Part shown: positions 32,568-42,422 of the stretch, piece by piece | Layout of the letters: each line of letters opens with the position of its first letter | Position numbering within the stretch: position 1 is the stretch's first letter | Assembly (NCBI RefSeq): GCF_003952225.1 | Contig: NZ_CP034437.1 | Location: 2,848,501-2,912,500 of the forward strand | DNA: 64,000 nt | Direction: 5' to 3' | Source: Paenibacillus albus | GTDB taxonomy: Bacteria; Bacillota; Bacilli; Paenibacillales; Paenibacillaceae | Translations under genes and position numbers: made by a program | The notes under the pieces: generated by a model | The model's input: the letters and a program-made list of their open reading frames with translations, nothing else | The model's database searches: none | Told to the model about the DNA's origin: nothing

Positions 32568-35500
32568 CCACGTCAGCGATAGCTGCAATACCGCCAAAAC
32601 CGATTGGCAGCACTTGGACGGACGATCAATGGCGAGCCATTGTAACGAGCGGAAGCAACATTCTTGTTGCTGCTGCTGCAGGCTCCGGCAAAACTGCAGT
32701 ACTCGTCGAACGAATCATCCGCAAAATCTCTGCGGATACCGATGTCGACAGGCTGCTCGTAGCGACTTTCACCAAAGCGGCTGCCGCCGAGATGAAAGAG
32801 CGGATTCGAATCGCGCTTGAGAAGGAGCTCGACAAGAATCCGGGCTCCGATCATCTGCGCAGGCAGCTTGCGCTTATGGGACGAGCGTCCATTACGACGC
32901 TCCATTCCTTCTGCCTTGATGTTATCCGGCATTATTATTCGCTGATCGGACTCGATCCTGGCTTTCGCATTGCGAACGAGACGGAAGCGGAATTGCTGCG
33001 GATGGACGTGCTCGATGCGTTATTCGAGGAACGTTACGAAGCCATAGATAGTGAAGAAGGACAAGCCTTCTACGAGCTGGTCGAACGATTCGGCGGTGAA
33101 CGAGGAGATGAGCCTCTGTATGCGCTGGTCATGAAGCTCTACAACTTCTCGCAGAGTCATCCTTGGCCGAAGGCATGGCTGCAAGACACGGCTGCAGCAT
33201 TCCGCGTGAGAGATGCCGAGGAGCTTGGGCGTACGGAGTGGGTGCAGAGCATTGCGGCTGCTGTCAATATGTCGCTGCAAGGCGCGCAGAGCTTGCTTGA
33301 ACAGGCGATGGACATTACTCGTCTTCCGGCAGGCCCTGACGCTTACGCTGAGACTTTTCAGGATGATCTGAATGTCATTCATGCACTGCAGCGCAAGGTG
33401 CAACATGAGCCATGGGAAACATGGCACGATGCGTTCACGACGGCAAGCTTCGGCAAGCTGAAGAGCCAGCGCGGAGATGCCTGCGACAAAGGGCTGCAGG
33501 AGCAGGCGAAGGAGCTTCGTGACTCCGTGAAGAAGCTCATTGCGGATATGACCGACGAGCTGTTCACACGCACGCCGGAGCAGTTCGCTGACGAGCTGCT
33601 AGAGATGGCGCCGCTCATGGAGACGCTCTTCGGGCTGGCAGACGAATTCGGCACACGTTTCGAAGCTGCTAAGCTCGAGAAGGGGCTTATCGACTTTGGC
33701 GATATGGAGCACTATTGCTTGAGGATTTTGCGAGACGGCTCATCAACGCCTGCAGAGATGGTCCCATCGGCAGCTGCGCTTGAATACCAGCAGCAGTTCC
33801 AAGAGGTGCTGCTTGATGAATATCAGGATACGAACATGGTGCAGGAAGCGATTGTTTCGTTAATCGCGAGGCCTGGCAAAGGCAACCGGTTCATGGTTGG
33901 CGACGTGAAGCAAAGCATCTATCGGTTCCGCTTGGCGGAGCCGGGCTTGTTTCTACGCAAATACAAAACTTATTTGACTTCGGACGATATGCAAAGCGCA
34001 GATGCAGTTGACAGCGATAGCGGTATGGATAGTGAACTAGAATACGGCGTTCGTATTGATCTGGCTCGTAACTTCCGCAGCCGGCAAGAGGTAGTCGACG
34101 GTGTTAACAATGTTTTCCGTGCAATCATGCGCGAGAAGGCAGCGGAGATGGACTACGATGAGCGGGCTGAGCTTGTATGCGGCGCGTCTTATCCGGTCGC
34201 AAGCGATGGCGGGTCACCGGAGCGATATGCGGTGGAGTTCGCGGTTCTCGATAAGGGCGGCAAAAGCTCAGGCGAAGCCGACGTAGAAGCGGAAGAGAAC
34301 AGTGACAGCGAGGGCAGCACTGATGCGGAGCCGGTTGAGGATTTGCAGACGGTGCAGCTGGAGGCGCGGTGGATTGCTAGCCAGATTCTAAGATTGAAAG
34401 GGATGCAGGCAGGCGAAGACGCTGCTAGCGAAGAGCCTTTTCAAGTTTTTGATGGCAAAAAGGGGCGGAAGCGTCCGCTTGCATGGCGCGACATCGTGAT
34501 CCTGCTGAGAGCTGATAAGCAATGGGCTCCTACTATTATCGAGGAGCTGCAGCAGCATGGAATTCCGGCATACGCAGAGCTTAGCAGCGGTTACTTCGAA
34601 GCGACCGAAGTAGAGACGATGCTTTCGCTGCTGCGTGTCATAGACAACCCTTATCAAGATATTCCGCTTGCGGGGACGCTTCGTTCGCCGCTCGTCGGAT
34701 TAACGGGCGAAGAGCTGGCTCTTATCCGCATTGCAGGCGGACGAGTCGCTTATTACGAGGCGGTTCGCCTCGCGGCAGATGATCCGTCGATTCCGGAATC
34801 GACTCAGCGTAAGCTGGTTCAATTCCTCGAAGCGCTGGAAACATGGCGGGAAGAGGCTCGGCTTGGAGCGCTTGCCGATCTGCTATGGCGCATCTACCGG
34901 GAAACAGGCTATTACGATCTTGTCGGGGGAATGACTGGCGGCTTGCAGCGACAAGCGAACCTGCGCGCACTGCATGACCGTACGCGTCAATACGAAGCGA
35001 CGACGCTGCGCGGCTTGTTCCGTTTCCTGCGATTTATCGACCGGATGCGGGAGAGCGGCGGCGATCTCGGCACGGCTAGGGCGCTCGGCGAACAAGAAGA
35101 CGTCGTTCGAATCATGTCCATTCACAAGAGCAAGGGGCTTGAGTTCCCGGTCGTGTTCGCGGCAGGGCTTGGCAAGCAATTTAACAAGCGCGATCTGACG
35201 AGCCAATTCTTGATGCATAAGCAGCTCGGCTTTGGACCTCGCTATGTCGATACAGAGCTGCGCGTAAGCTATCCGACGCTGCCGTATCTTGCCATTCGCC
35301 AACGGCTTGGCATGGAGACGCTTGCTGAAGAGATGCGGATTCTGTATGTGGCGCTGACAAGGCCGAAGGAAAAAATGTTCCTTGTCGGAACCGTTGCCGA
35401 TGCCGAAAAGCAGCTGCAGCGGTGGGCGTCCGCGCTTGATCGCGAGGGTCAGCTGCCGGACTTCCGCATTGCCGGAGCATCCAAGTTTATCGATTGGCTC

Positions 35501-36775
35501 GGACCGCTGGCGATGGAAGCGGGCATTCCGATTGTGGTGGAGCAAGCAGATTCGGAGCAGCAAGTTGAGCCGCTTGAGAACGTGGAAGCGATAGATGCGG
35601 AGGTGGCGCAGCAGCCTGAGATTGAAGATGAGCTTAGCCGTCTGCGTGCATTCAAAGATTGGAAGACAGCAGTTGTTCCCGCATCAGTGCTGGGCCTTGA
35701 GGCCGCAGCCGGTGCGGCTGAGGATAACGAAGCTATGGATGCTTTTACGGAGCGAATGCAGGCGGTTCAATCTCTTGTTCCGCTGCCGACGTCGAGTGAA
35801 GCTGCGACCGAGATTGATAGAAGGCTTAGCTGGCGTTATCCGTACGCGGCAGCTACGACGACGGCGGCGAAGAGCTCCGTAACCGAGATGAAGCGGCTGC
35901 ATGCCGAATTCGGCGGGGATGAAGAACTGCTATTATTGCGGGAGATCGCGGAAGCTGCCGAAGCGGCGAGTGTTGAATTCGTTGCAGGCGCGGATGTGCT
36001 GGAAGAGCTGGAAGTGCAACAAGAGCATGAAAAGCTGCCTCATGGCGAGGTTGTTCAGTTGGATCTGTTTGCGATGGCGGAGGATGAAGGTCAGATGGAG
36101 CTCTTCTTCGAAGAAGAGGCAGCTAGCCTTACGCATGAAGAGAAGCCGCTTACTGAGGAAACAAGGAAGTTTGAAGCTTCCGCAACTAAGTCAGGCGGTG
36201 GCGAGTACACGTTCCGACTACGCCGTCCAAAGTTCATGGAAGAAAATTCGATGACTGCAGCGGAGCGGGGAACCGTGAGTCACTTGGTCATGCAGCATAT
36301 TCCGATTACAGGTGATGTGTCGGAAGAAACGGTGCGAGAGACCGTTGCTAGATTGCGGGAATTGTCGATGCTGTCTAAGCAGCAGGCAGAAGCGGTGGAT
36401 ATCGCGGGCTCGGCGGCATTTTTCGCAAGTGGTGTTGGCAAGAGGCTGCTAGAGGCACAGTGGGTAAGGCGCGAGACGCCATTCAGCTGTACATTCCCGG
36501 CATCTCGGGTGTATCCGGGCTGGGACGAGTCCATGGATGAAGAACCGATCCTAATTCAAGGGGTCATTGACTGTTTGTTCGAAGATGAGCAGGGCTTGGT
36601 GCTGCTTGATTATAAAACTGACCGGATCCAGATGAAGCAATGGGAGCAGGCGGCTGAACGCCACCGCTTCCAGCTGACGCTGTATGCAGAAGCGATAGAG
36701 TCTGTCATTGGCAGGAAAATAAATGAATGTTATGTGTTCTTCTTCGATGGGGGACGAGCGGTAAAATTGTTTTAA
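32564..36775 (+). CDS. addA: ATP-dependent helicase/nuclease subunit AddA
   Basis: UvrD/Rep-type helicase with a C-terminal RecB nuclease; 1403 aa against about 1230 in Bacillus. Walker A is AAAGSGKT (residues 37-44). TFTKAAAAEMKERI (motif Ia), LLDEYQDTN (motif II), SIHKSKGLEFPVVF (motif V) and YVALTRPKEK (motif VI) follow. The nuclease has GVIDCLFED and LLDYKTDRI. Extra length comes from acidic insertions near residues 565-595 (GEADVEAEENSDSEGSTDAE) and around 1150-1210. With AddB it recognises Chi-like sequences and prepares ends for RecA. Confidence 0.97.
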   Translation: MTTSAIAAIPPKPIGSTWTDDQWRAIVTSGSNILVAAAAGSGKTAVLVERIIRKISADTDVDRLLVATFTKAAAAEMKERIRIALEKELDKNPGSDHLRRQLALMGRASITTLHSFCLDVIRHYYSLIGLDPGFRIANETEAELLRMDVLDALFEERYEAIDSEEGQAFYELVERFGGERGDEPLYALVMKLYNFSQSHPWPKAWLQDTAAAFRVRDAEELGRTEWVQSIAAAVNMSLQGAQSLLEQAMDITRLPAGPDAYAETFQDDLNVIHALQRKVQHEPWETWHDAFTTASFGKLKSQRGDACDKGLQEQAKELRDSVKKLIADMTDELFTRTPEQFADELLEMAPLMETLFGLADEFGTRFEAAKLEKGLIDFGDMEHYCLRILRDGSSTPAEMVPSAAALEYQQQFQEVLLDEYQDTNMVQEAIVSLIARPGKGNRFMVGDVKQSIYRFRLAEPGLFLRKYKTYLTSDDMQSADAVDSDSGMDSELEYGVRIDLARNFRSRQEVVDGVNNVFRAIMREKAAEMDYDERAELVCGASYPVASDGGSPERYAVEFAVLDKGGKSSGEADVEAEENSDSEGSTDAEPVEDLQTVQLEARWIASQILRLKGMQAGEDAASEEPFQVFDGKKGRKRPLAWRDIVILLRADKQWAPTIIEELQQHGIPAYAELSSGYFEATEVETMLSLLRVIDNPYQDIPLAGTLRSPLVGLTGEELALIRIAGGRVAYYEAVRLAADDPSIPESTQRKLVQFLEALETWREEARLGALADLLWRIYRETGYYDLVGGMTGGLQRQANLRALHDRTRQYEATTLRGLFRFLRFIDRMRESGGDLGTARALGEQEDVVRIMSIHKSKGLEFPVVFAAGLGKQFNKRDLTSQFLMHKQLGFGPRYVDTELRVSYPTLPYLAIRQRLGMETLAEEMRILYVALTRPKEKMFLVGTVADAEKQLQRWASALDREGQLPDFRIAGASKFIDWLGPLAMEAGIPIVVEQADSEQQVEPLENVEAIDAEVAQQPEIEDELSRLRAFKDWKTAVVPASVLGLEAAAGAAEDNEAMDAFTERMQAVQSLVPLPTSSEAATEIDRRLSWRYPYAAATTTAAKSSVTEMKRLHAEFGGDEELLLLREIAEAAEAASVEFVAGADVLEELEVQQEHEKLPHGEVVQLDLFAMAEDEGQMELFFEEEAASLTHEEKPLTEETRKFEASATKSGGGEYTFRLRRPKFMEENSMTAAERGTVSHLVMQHIPITGDVSEETVRETVARLRELSMLSKQQAEAVDIAGSAAFFASGVGKRLLEAQWVRRETPFSCTFPASRVYPGWDESMDEEPILIQGVIDCLFEDEQGLVLLDYKTDRIQMKQWEQAAERHRFQLTLYAEAIESVIGRKINECYVFFFDGGRAVKLF

Positions 36776-36795
36776 CGAGGGGAAGGAAACGGGCA

Positions 36796-38022
36796 ATGCG
36801 GATACTGCATACGGCAGACTGGCACTTCGGGCGTTCACTTGAAGGCCGCAGCCGACTAGAGGAGCAGGAGGCTTTTGTCGATGAGCTGGCTCAGCTCGTT
36901 CGCGATGAACAGATTGATCTCGTCATGCTCGCAGGAGATGTCTATGATTCTGTCAATCCGCCGGCAGCGTCGGAGCAGTTGTTTTATGAGGCGGTAGCTC
37001 GCTTGGCGGATAATGGCAAGAGAACGATTGCGGTCATTGCCGGCAATCATGATCATCCGGAGCGGGTGTCGGCTTCTGCGCCTCTAGCGGCACGGAGCGG
37101 CATTCAGCTTGTCGGCATGCCGACTGCGCAGCCGATGATCATCGACGTTGCGAGAACCGGGGAGCAGGCCGTCATTGCGGCGCTGCCCTATCCGTCTGAA
37201 TCGCGTCTTCGCGAATTGTTAAGCGAAGCGACAGATGAAGGCGTGCTCCGATCCGCATATTCGGAGCGAGTAGGTCGGCTGATGATGCAGCTTGGCGCTG
37301 CGTTCCGACCGGATACGGTGAACCTGGCGATGAGCCATATCTATGTGCTAGGCGGTCTGGAAACTGATTCCGAGCGTCCGATTCAAATCGGAGGCGCGTA
37401 TACAGTGGATCCGTCAGCGCTGCAGATCGGCGCTCAATATGTGGCGCTTGGGCACTTGCACCGGCCGCAGCGGGTAGCTGGCGACGAGACGATGCGCTAC
37501 AGCGGATCGCCCCTTGCTTACAGCTTCTCGGAAGCGGGACAAGCGAAGTCGGTCACGGTGTTTGATGCGGAGCCGGGAAAGCTGATCGTGCCGCAGGAGA
37601 TTCTGCTAAGCTCCGGCAGGCCGCTTGTGAGATGGTCGGCCAAAGGAGGCATTAGCGAGGTCTACAGCTGGATTGAAGAAGGGCGTGATTCACGCGCTTG
37701 GATTGATCTCGATGTATGGATGACCGAGGCAATGACCTTGCAGCATGTACAGCAGCTGCGTAAGCTTCATGAAGGACTCGTTCATATTCGCCCTGTTTAT
37801 CCAGAACAGGCGGAGGCGCTCGAAGCGGATCATCGCACTCGCGAGCAGCTGCCTGCGGAAGAGCTGTTTCGCCGCTTCTTCTCCCGTCAAACGGGCGGAG
37901 GAGAGCCGGATGCGGAGACGGTGCAATTGTTTCTCGAGTTGATTGCCGAGGATGAGGAAGATACGATGCCTGTTTCTTCGGATGAATTGCTCGAGCAGCA
38001 GGTTGGAGGGGATCGCGAATGA
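36796..38022 (+). CDS. sbcD: Exonuclease SbcCD nuclease subunit SbcD (Mre11-type)
   Basis: Metallophosphoesterase of about 408 aa. Phosphodiesterase motifs are ILHTADWHFG, LAGDVYD, VIAGNHDHPER, MSHIYVLGG and LGHLHRPQ. It forms a complex with SbcC that opens hairpins and protein-blocked ends. The ATG at 36796 has GGAAGGA about 10 bases upstream; the frame extends to 36727, inside addA, without a start signal. It lies 20 bp after addA and overlaps sbcC by 4 bp. Confidence 0.95.
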   Translation: MRILHTADWHFGRSLEGRSRLEEQEAFVDELAQLVRDEQIDLVMLAGDVYDSVNPPAASEQLFYEAVARLADNGKRTIAVIAGNHDHPERVSASAPLAARSGIQLVGMPTAQPMIIDVARTGEQAVIAALPYPSESRLRELLSEATDEGVLRSAYSERVGRLMMQLGAAFRPDTVNLAMSHIYVLGGLETDSERPIQIGGAYTVDPSALQIGAQYVALGHLHRPQRVAGDETMRYSGSPLAYSFSEAGQAKSVTVFDAEPGKLIVPQEILLSSGRPLVRWSAKGGISEVYSWIEEGRDSRAWIDLDVWMTEAMTLQHVQQLRKLHEGLVHIRPVYPEQAEALEADHRTREQLPAEELFRRFFSRQTGGGEPDAETVQLFLELIAEDEEDTMPVSSDELLEQQVGGDRE

Positions 38023-41000
38023 AACCGATTTTGCTGCGATTAAGCGGCTTGCAGAGTTATCGGGAGGCTCAAGAGGTCGACTTCGAAAGGCTCACTGAAG
38101 CAGGCGTGTTCGGGATATTCGGACCGACGGGAAGCGGCAAGTCCAGTATTCTTGATGCGGTGACGCTTGCTCTCTACGGCAAGGTCGAGCGTGCGGCGAA
38201 CGGCACGCAGGGCATTATGAATCAGGCGGAGAAGACGCTTTCCGTCGCTTTCACATTCGAGCTGGCTGGCGGAGGCGAGAAGATCCGATATCGCGTCGAA
38301 CGGCAGTTTAAACGAAGCGGAGATGTGACCGTTAGCAACACAGTCAGCCGGTTCGTGGAATTGACTGAAGCGGGCGATGTTGTCATCGCGGATAAGCTTG
38401 CGGATGTGACCCGCTGCGTCGAGGCGCATATTGGGCTCAATATGCAGGACTTCACGCGCGCTGTCGTTCTTCCGCAAGGGAAATTCGCGGAGTTTCTGTC
38501 GCTCACGGGCAAGGACCGTCGCTCGATGCTCCAGCGGCTGTTCCGGCTGGAGCGGTTCGGCGACGGTCTGGCGCTGAAGCTGAGCCAGCGCATGAAAGCG
38601 GCGGAAGCCGCGCTTAATGAGGCGGCGGCCGAGCAGCATGGCCTCGGCGACGCCTCTGCCGAAGCGGTGGCCGCCGCGGAGGCTCGTTACCGCGAAGCGG
38701 CAGCTGCCGCGGCAGCAGCGCGCGCAGCGCTCGCGGATGCGGAGCGGCTGCACGCGGAGCAGCTGCATGTGCGCGAGCGCTTGACCGCGCTGCGCAGCAA
38801 GGAGGCGCGGCAAGCGGAGCTGCTCGCCGAGGCGCCGCGCATTGCGGCGCTCGAGCGCGAGCTTGCGCGCCTAGCGGCGGCGGAGCGGCTGGCGCCGGCG
38901 CTCGCTGCCGCAGGCACGGCTGCCGCGGCGCTGCGCGCTGCCGCGGCACGCCGCGAAGCAGCCGGGCTGGCGCACGCTGCCCGGCAGGAAGCAGCCACGG
39001 CCGCAGCCGCCGAATGGACGGCGGCGGCCGCCGAGGCCGCGGCTGGCGAGCCGCGCCTTGCGCTGCGGCTCGGCCAGCTAGCGGAAGCGCTGCGGCTGGA
39101 GGGCGAAGCCGCTGCGCTTGCGAAGAGCGCTGCCGAAGGCGAGCTGCGCACTCGCACAGCGGCACAGCGGCGCGACAGCTTTGGCGCGGAAGCGGCCAAA
39201 GCGCAGGATCAGCTCAGCCGCGCCACGGCCAAGCAGGCGGAGCTGCGCCAAGAGCTGAAGGGGGCGGAACTGACCGCCGCCGATCGTGAGAAGCGCGAGA
39301 AGCTTGGCAAGCAGCTGCAGCGGCACCAGCATTTGCTTGCTGCCACAGCGGAAGCACAGAGAGAGAGTGAACTTGCTTCGCAGCAGCTGGAGCGCTCAAT
39401 GGGACTTCACGGGACGGTACGTCTGGAGATGGAGCAGGCGGAAGCAGCTGTCCGCGGACAGCTGGAGCAGCTGACTCCAGTCTGTGCCGAGCTGTCGGAG
39501 ATCGGCAGTCATTTAACCGCAATGGGCAGCATGCTGCCGGAGTGGATTGAACGGACACGCGCTGAGCAGCGCGAACAAGAAAGGCAAACGCTGGCTGCAC
39601 AGCTGGCAGCAGGACTTGTCGACGGCGAACCATGCCCGGTTTGCGGTTCCTGCACGCACCACGGCGCACATGTTCAAGCGCGTCAAGGAGAAGCGGATAC
39701 AGGAGCAAGCCAAATATCGGCTTGGGAACAAGTGCAGCAGCAGGTCCAACTAGCGCAGCTGCGGCTGACGCCGCTGCAAGCGAAGGCGGATTCGGCGAGA
39801 GAACGTCTCGTGGAAGCCATTCGCATGGATGAGACGGCTGAGTCTTCAATTGGCTGGACACGGTTTGAACCTGTAAGTGAAGCAGCCGTCGCAGCAGCGG
39901 ATTCTGAGGTGCCAAGCACCGTTGGATCAGAACCAGATGCCTCTTCCGATTATTACTCGAACGCAGTGGAGCAAGTCGACCTCTTTGGCTATTCATTCGA
40001 TAGCCCAGAAGAGGAGACCGAGTTAACTGTCTCTGATGATTCTATCGCTGTTCCTTCGCAAGCCGCAGCTCTCACTTCAAGCGAAGCGCTGCTTGCCACA
40101 CAGCAGGCGCTTGCAGCTCTGTCCGAGCAAATCGCTGTACAGGAAGCTTGGCTGCAATCGGCAGAGCGAAACTTTACGAGCAGCCGTAATCGGCTAGCCG
40201 AAGCCACGCGAAAGCACGAGCAAGCTGCGAGTGAGCTTCGTACGCAATTTGCGCTTTCGAACCGCGCTTCCGAGCAGCGGAAGCAAGCCGATACGCAATT
40301 AGCAGAGGAGCAGGCGAAGTGGCAGCAGCAATTCGGCGATGAACTTGCTCCTGAACAAGCTGAAGAGTTGCTTGAGCAGCTTGCAAGCCGCGAGAACAGC
40401 TCGGAAGAGCTGCGTTCGAGATTAGAGAAGAGCGTTGCCTACATCGAAGAGAAGACGCTCACTATGCAAGAAAGCACGAAGCAGGCGCAAGCTGCCGAGC
40501 TGGAAGCCGCTACGCTGGCTGAGAAGCTTGCAGGTCAACAGCAGCAGCTTCAGGAGAAGCAGGTACAGCTGCGTCTAATGACAGATGGTATTCCGGCTGC
40601 ACAATTAATTGCAGCGGCTGAACAGGAATTAACTAATCTGCGTAGCTCACTCAAGCAGCTAACTGAACGTAATGAAGTTGCACAAGCAGCTCTACAAGAA
40701 GCGTTAGTGAGTCAGAGCAGGGATCAAGAGGCGGAGCGCGCTGCTGCTAGCCGTCACGAGGAAACGAGTGCCGAATGGACGGAGCAGCTTGAACGTTCGC
40801 CGTTTGAGAGCAGCGAGGAAGTTGCGAACTTGCAGCCCCGTCTCACGGAGCAGAGCAAGCTGTCTGAACAAGCATCGAAGTTCCATGAAGCAAGCAATCA
40901 AATTGCCGCTCAGATCGAGCTGCTGCGTGACCAGCTTGGCGGACGCAGCCAGACCGATGAAGAATGGGAAGCGGCAGTCCAGCTGCTTGCTAGCTGCCGT

Positions 41001-41630
41001 GAAGAGAACGAGCTGCAGCTAGGCTTGTCAGCCAAAGCTGAGCGTGACCAAGAAGAGCTCAAGCAGAAGCAAGAGCGATGGAACGCGCTTGAAGCAAAGC
41101 GGACCCAAATGGATCAGCTCACGGGTCGGTTGAAGTCGCTTCAAACGGTATTTCGCGGCAACGCATTTGTTGAATACGTGGCCGAGGAGCAGCTTGTGCA
41201 GGTGTGCAGAGCCGCTTCCGAGCGGCTGGGCTTCTTGACGAAGCGCCGATACGCGCTGGAAGTAGATTCCGGTGGCGGCTTCGTTATCCGCGATGACGCG
41301 GGAGGCGGTATTCGCCGGCCTGTATCGACATTGTCTGGAGGCGAAACTTTCCTTGCTTCGCTTGCGCTTGCTCTTGCGCTCTCCGGTCAAATTCAACTGC
41401 GCGGCAAATATCCGCTGCAGTTCTTCTTCCTCGACGAAGGCTTCGGAACGCTCGACCCGGAGCTGCTAGATACGGTCATTACGGCGCTAGAGCGGCTCCA
41501 TAACGAGACGCTGGCGGTTGGAGTTATCAGCCACGTGCCTGAGCTGCGTGCGAGATTGCCGCGACGGCTGATCGTAACGGCATCTGAGCCTGCTGGGCGA
41601 GGCAGTACAGTTGCGCTTGAGACGATGTGA
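38019..41630 (+). CDS. sbcC: Exonuclease SbcCD ATPase subunit SbcC (Rad50-type)
   Basis: SMC-like ATPase of 1203 aa. Walker A is at residues 35-42 (GPTGSGKS). Two very long coiled coils flank the zinc hook, whose cysteines are C539 and C542 (CPVC). The ABC signature STLSGGETF and Walker B FFLDEGFGTLD are near the end. The first coiled coil (bases about 38600-39250) is exceptionally Ala-rich and GC-rich, creating long false ORFs on the other strand. ATGA overlap with sbcD indicates coupling. Confidence 0.96.
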   Translation: MKPILLRLSGLQSYREAQEVDFERLTEAGVFGIFGPTGSGKSSILDAVTLALYGKVERAANGTQGIMNQAEKTLSVAFTFELAGGGEKIRYRVERQFKRSGDVTVSNTVSRFVELTEAGDVVIADKLADVTRCVEAHIGLNMQDFTRAVVLPQGKFAEFLSLTGKDRRSMLQRLFRLERFGDGLALKLSQRMKAAEAALNEAAAEQHGLGDASAEAVAAAEARYREAAAAAAAARAALADAERLHAEQLHVRERLTALRSKEARQAELLAEAPRIAALERELARLAAAERLAPALAAAGTAAAALRAAAARREAAGLAHAARQEAATAAAAEWTAAAAEAAAGEPRLALRLGQLAEALRLEGEAAALAKSAAEGELRTRTAAQRRDSFGAEAAKAQDQLSRATAKQAELRQELKGAELTAADREKREKLGKQLQRHQHLLAATAEAQRESELASQQLERSMGLHGTVRLEMEQAEAAVRGQLEQLTPVCAELSEIGSHLTAMGSMLPEWIERTRAEQREQERQTLAAQLAAGLVDGEPCPVCGSCTHHGAHVQARQGEADTGASQISAWEQVQQQVQLAQLRLTPLQAKADSARERLVEAIRMDETAESSIGWTRFEPVSEAAVAAADSEVPSTVGSEPDASSDYYSNAVEQVDLFGYSFDSPEEETELTVSDDSIAVPSQAAALTSSEALLATQQALAALSEQIAVQEAWLQSAERNFTSSRNRLAEATRKHEQAASELRTQFALSNRASEQRKQADTQLAEEQAKWQQQFGDELAPEQAEELLEQLASRENSSEELRSRLEKSVAYIEEKTLTMQESTKQAQAAELEAATLAEKLAGQQQQLQEKQVQLRLMTDGIPAAQLIAAAEQELTNLRSSLKQLTERNEVAQAALQEALVSQSRDQEAERAAASRHEETSAEWTEQLERSPFESSEEVANLQPRLTEQSKLSEQASKFHEASNQIAAQIELLRDQLGGRSQTDEEWEAAVQLLASCREENELQLGLSAKAERDQEELKQKQERWNALEAKRTQMDQLTGRLKSLQTVFRGNAFVEYVAEEQLVQVCRAASERLGFLTKRRYALEVDSGGGFVIRDDAGGGIRRPVSTLSGGETFLASLALALALSGQIQLRGKYPLQFFFLDEGFGTLDPELLDTVITALERLHNETLAVGVISHVPELRARLPRRLIVTASEPAGRGSTVALETM

Positions 41631-41718
41631 CGGTTCTGTTAACTTTGCGCTTTTGCCTTCAGTCAGCCTTGCAAACCATCCCCGAAAAGGCTAACTTAGT
41701 AGGGAGATTATTGAATTC

Positions 41719-42357
41719 ATGTTGGTTAGCTTGGAGGAACTTGACTTGGAAGAGCAACAAAAGAAACGTCCGATATTTACGCCTGTCATTCTGCTCTTGC
41801 TGACGATGAGCTTAATGGGCAACGTCGTTTTGTATACGAAGAAGATTCAGAACGATCAAGACACGAAAGTGGCGCGTGGTAATACAATTATTCAGTCTGG
41901 CAATGAAACGAAGGGACACTTCAAATTGATTGCCGACACGGCGCAGCACATGCTGGACAAGCAAGACGTTCCATCTCGACTAGCGGACAAGAGCAAGCTG
42001 CTTGCAGCTTTTCAAACCGCTCCGCAAGTGATTCAGTTTATCAAGGAAGCAGAAATTTCAAAGGGTCAATCGTTCCAAGCAGACAAGCAGGATGCCTCAG
42101 CTTTCATGAAGCAGGCGCAAACGAGACTTACGAACCTTGGCAATCATGAGGGTCCTCTGAAGGCGAATGAAACGGAATTCTTGCAAGGCCTAATTAAGAC
42201 TTATCAAGCCTGCGCCGAGACCATGCAGCCGTTCGACCATGATACCTGGTCACAGACGAATGCATTAACTATCCTGGTGGATAAAGAGTGGGTCGCAATG
42301 GCCGAGAAGCTTCAGCAGACGTTGCATGATTCACCTGTTTTAAACTTAAGCAAATAA
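41719..42357 (+). CDS. Hypothetical single-pass membrane protein
   Basis: A 212-residue protein of no recognised family. An acidic N-terminus (SLEELDLEEQQKKRP) and one membrane helix at about residues 19-40 (IFTPVILLLLTMSLMGNVVLY) precede a mostly helical extracytoplasmic region of about 170 residues. AGGGAGA stands about 11 bases before the ATG. It is 88 bp after sbcC and ends at a bidirectional terminator facing gerAC. Confidence 0.65.
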   Translation: MLVSLEELDLEEQQKKRPIFTPVILLLLTMSLMGNVVLYTKKIQNDQDTKVARGNTIIQSGNETKGHFKLIADTAQHMLDKQDVPSRLADKSKLLAAFQTAPQVIQFIKEAEISKGQSFQADKQDASAFMKQAQTRLTNLGNHEGPLKANETEFLQGLIKTYQACAETMQPFDHDTWSQTNALTILVDKEWVAMAEKLQQTLHDSPVLNLSK

Positions 42358-42414
42358 GAGGCTGTTCCCTCAATCCCAGTCGAAGGGCTGAGAGAGGGAA
42401 CAACCTCTTTTTTA
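42357..42414. terminator. Bidirectional terminator between convergent genes
   Basis: AGAGGCTGTTCCCTC pairs with GAGGGAACAACCTCT, followed by TTTTTTA on the plus strand and TTATTTG on the minus. Confidence 0.8.
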
Positions 42415-42422
42415 TTGGCGCA

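Noticed and set aside
38614-39199. Long Ala/Arg/Pro-rich minus-strand frames opposite sbcC
   Set aside because: They come from the GC-rich, Ala-rich coiled-coil code of sbcC; low complexity and no start signals.
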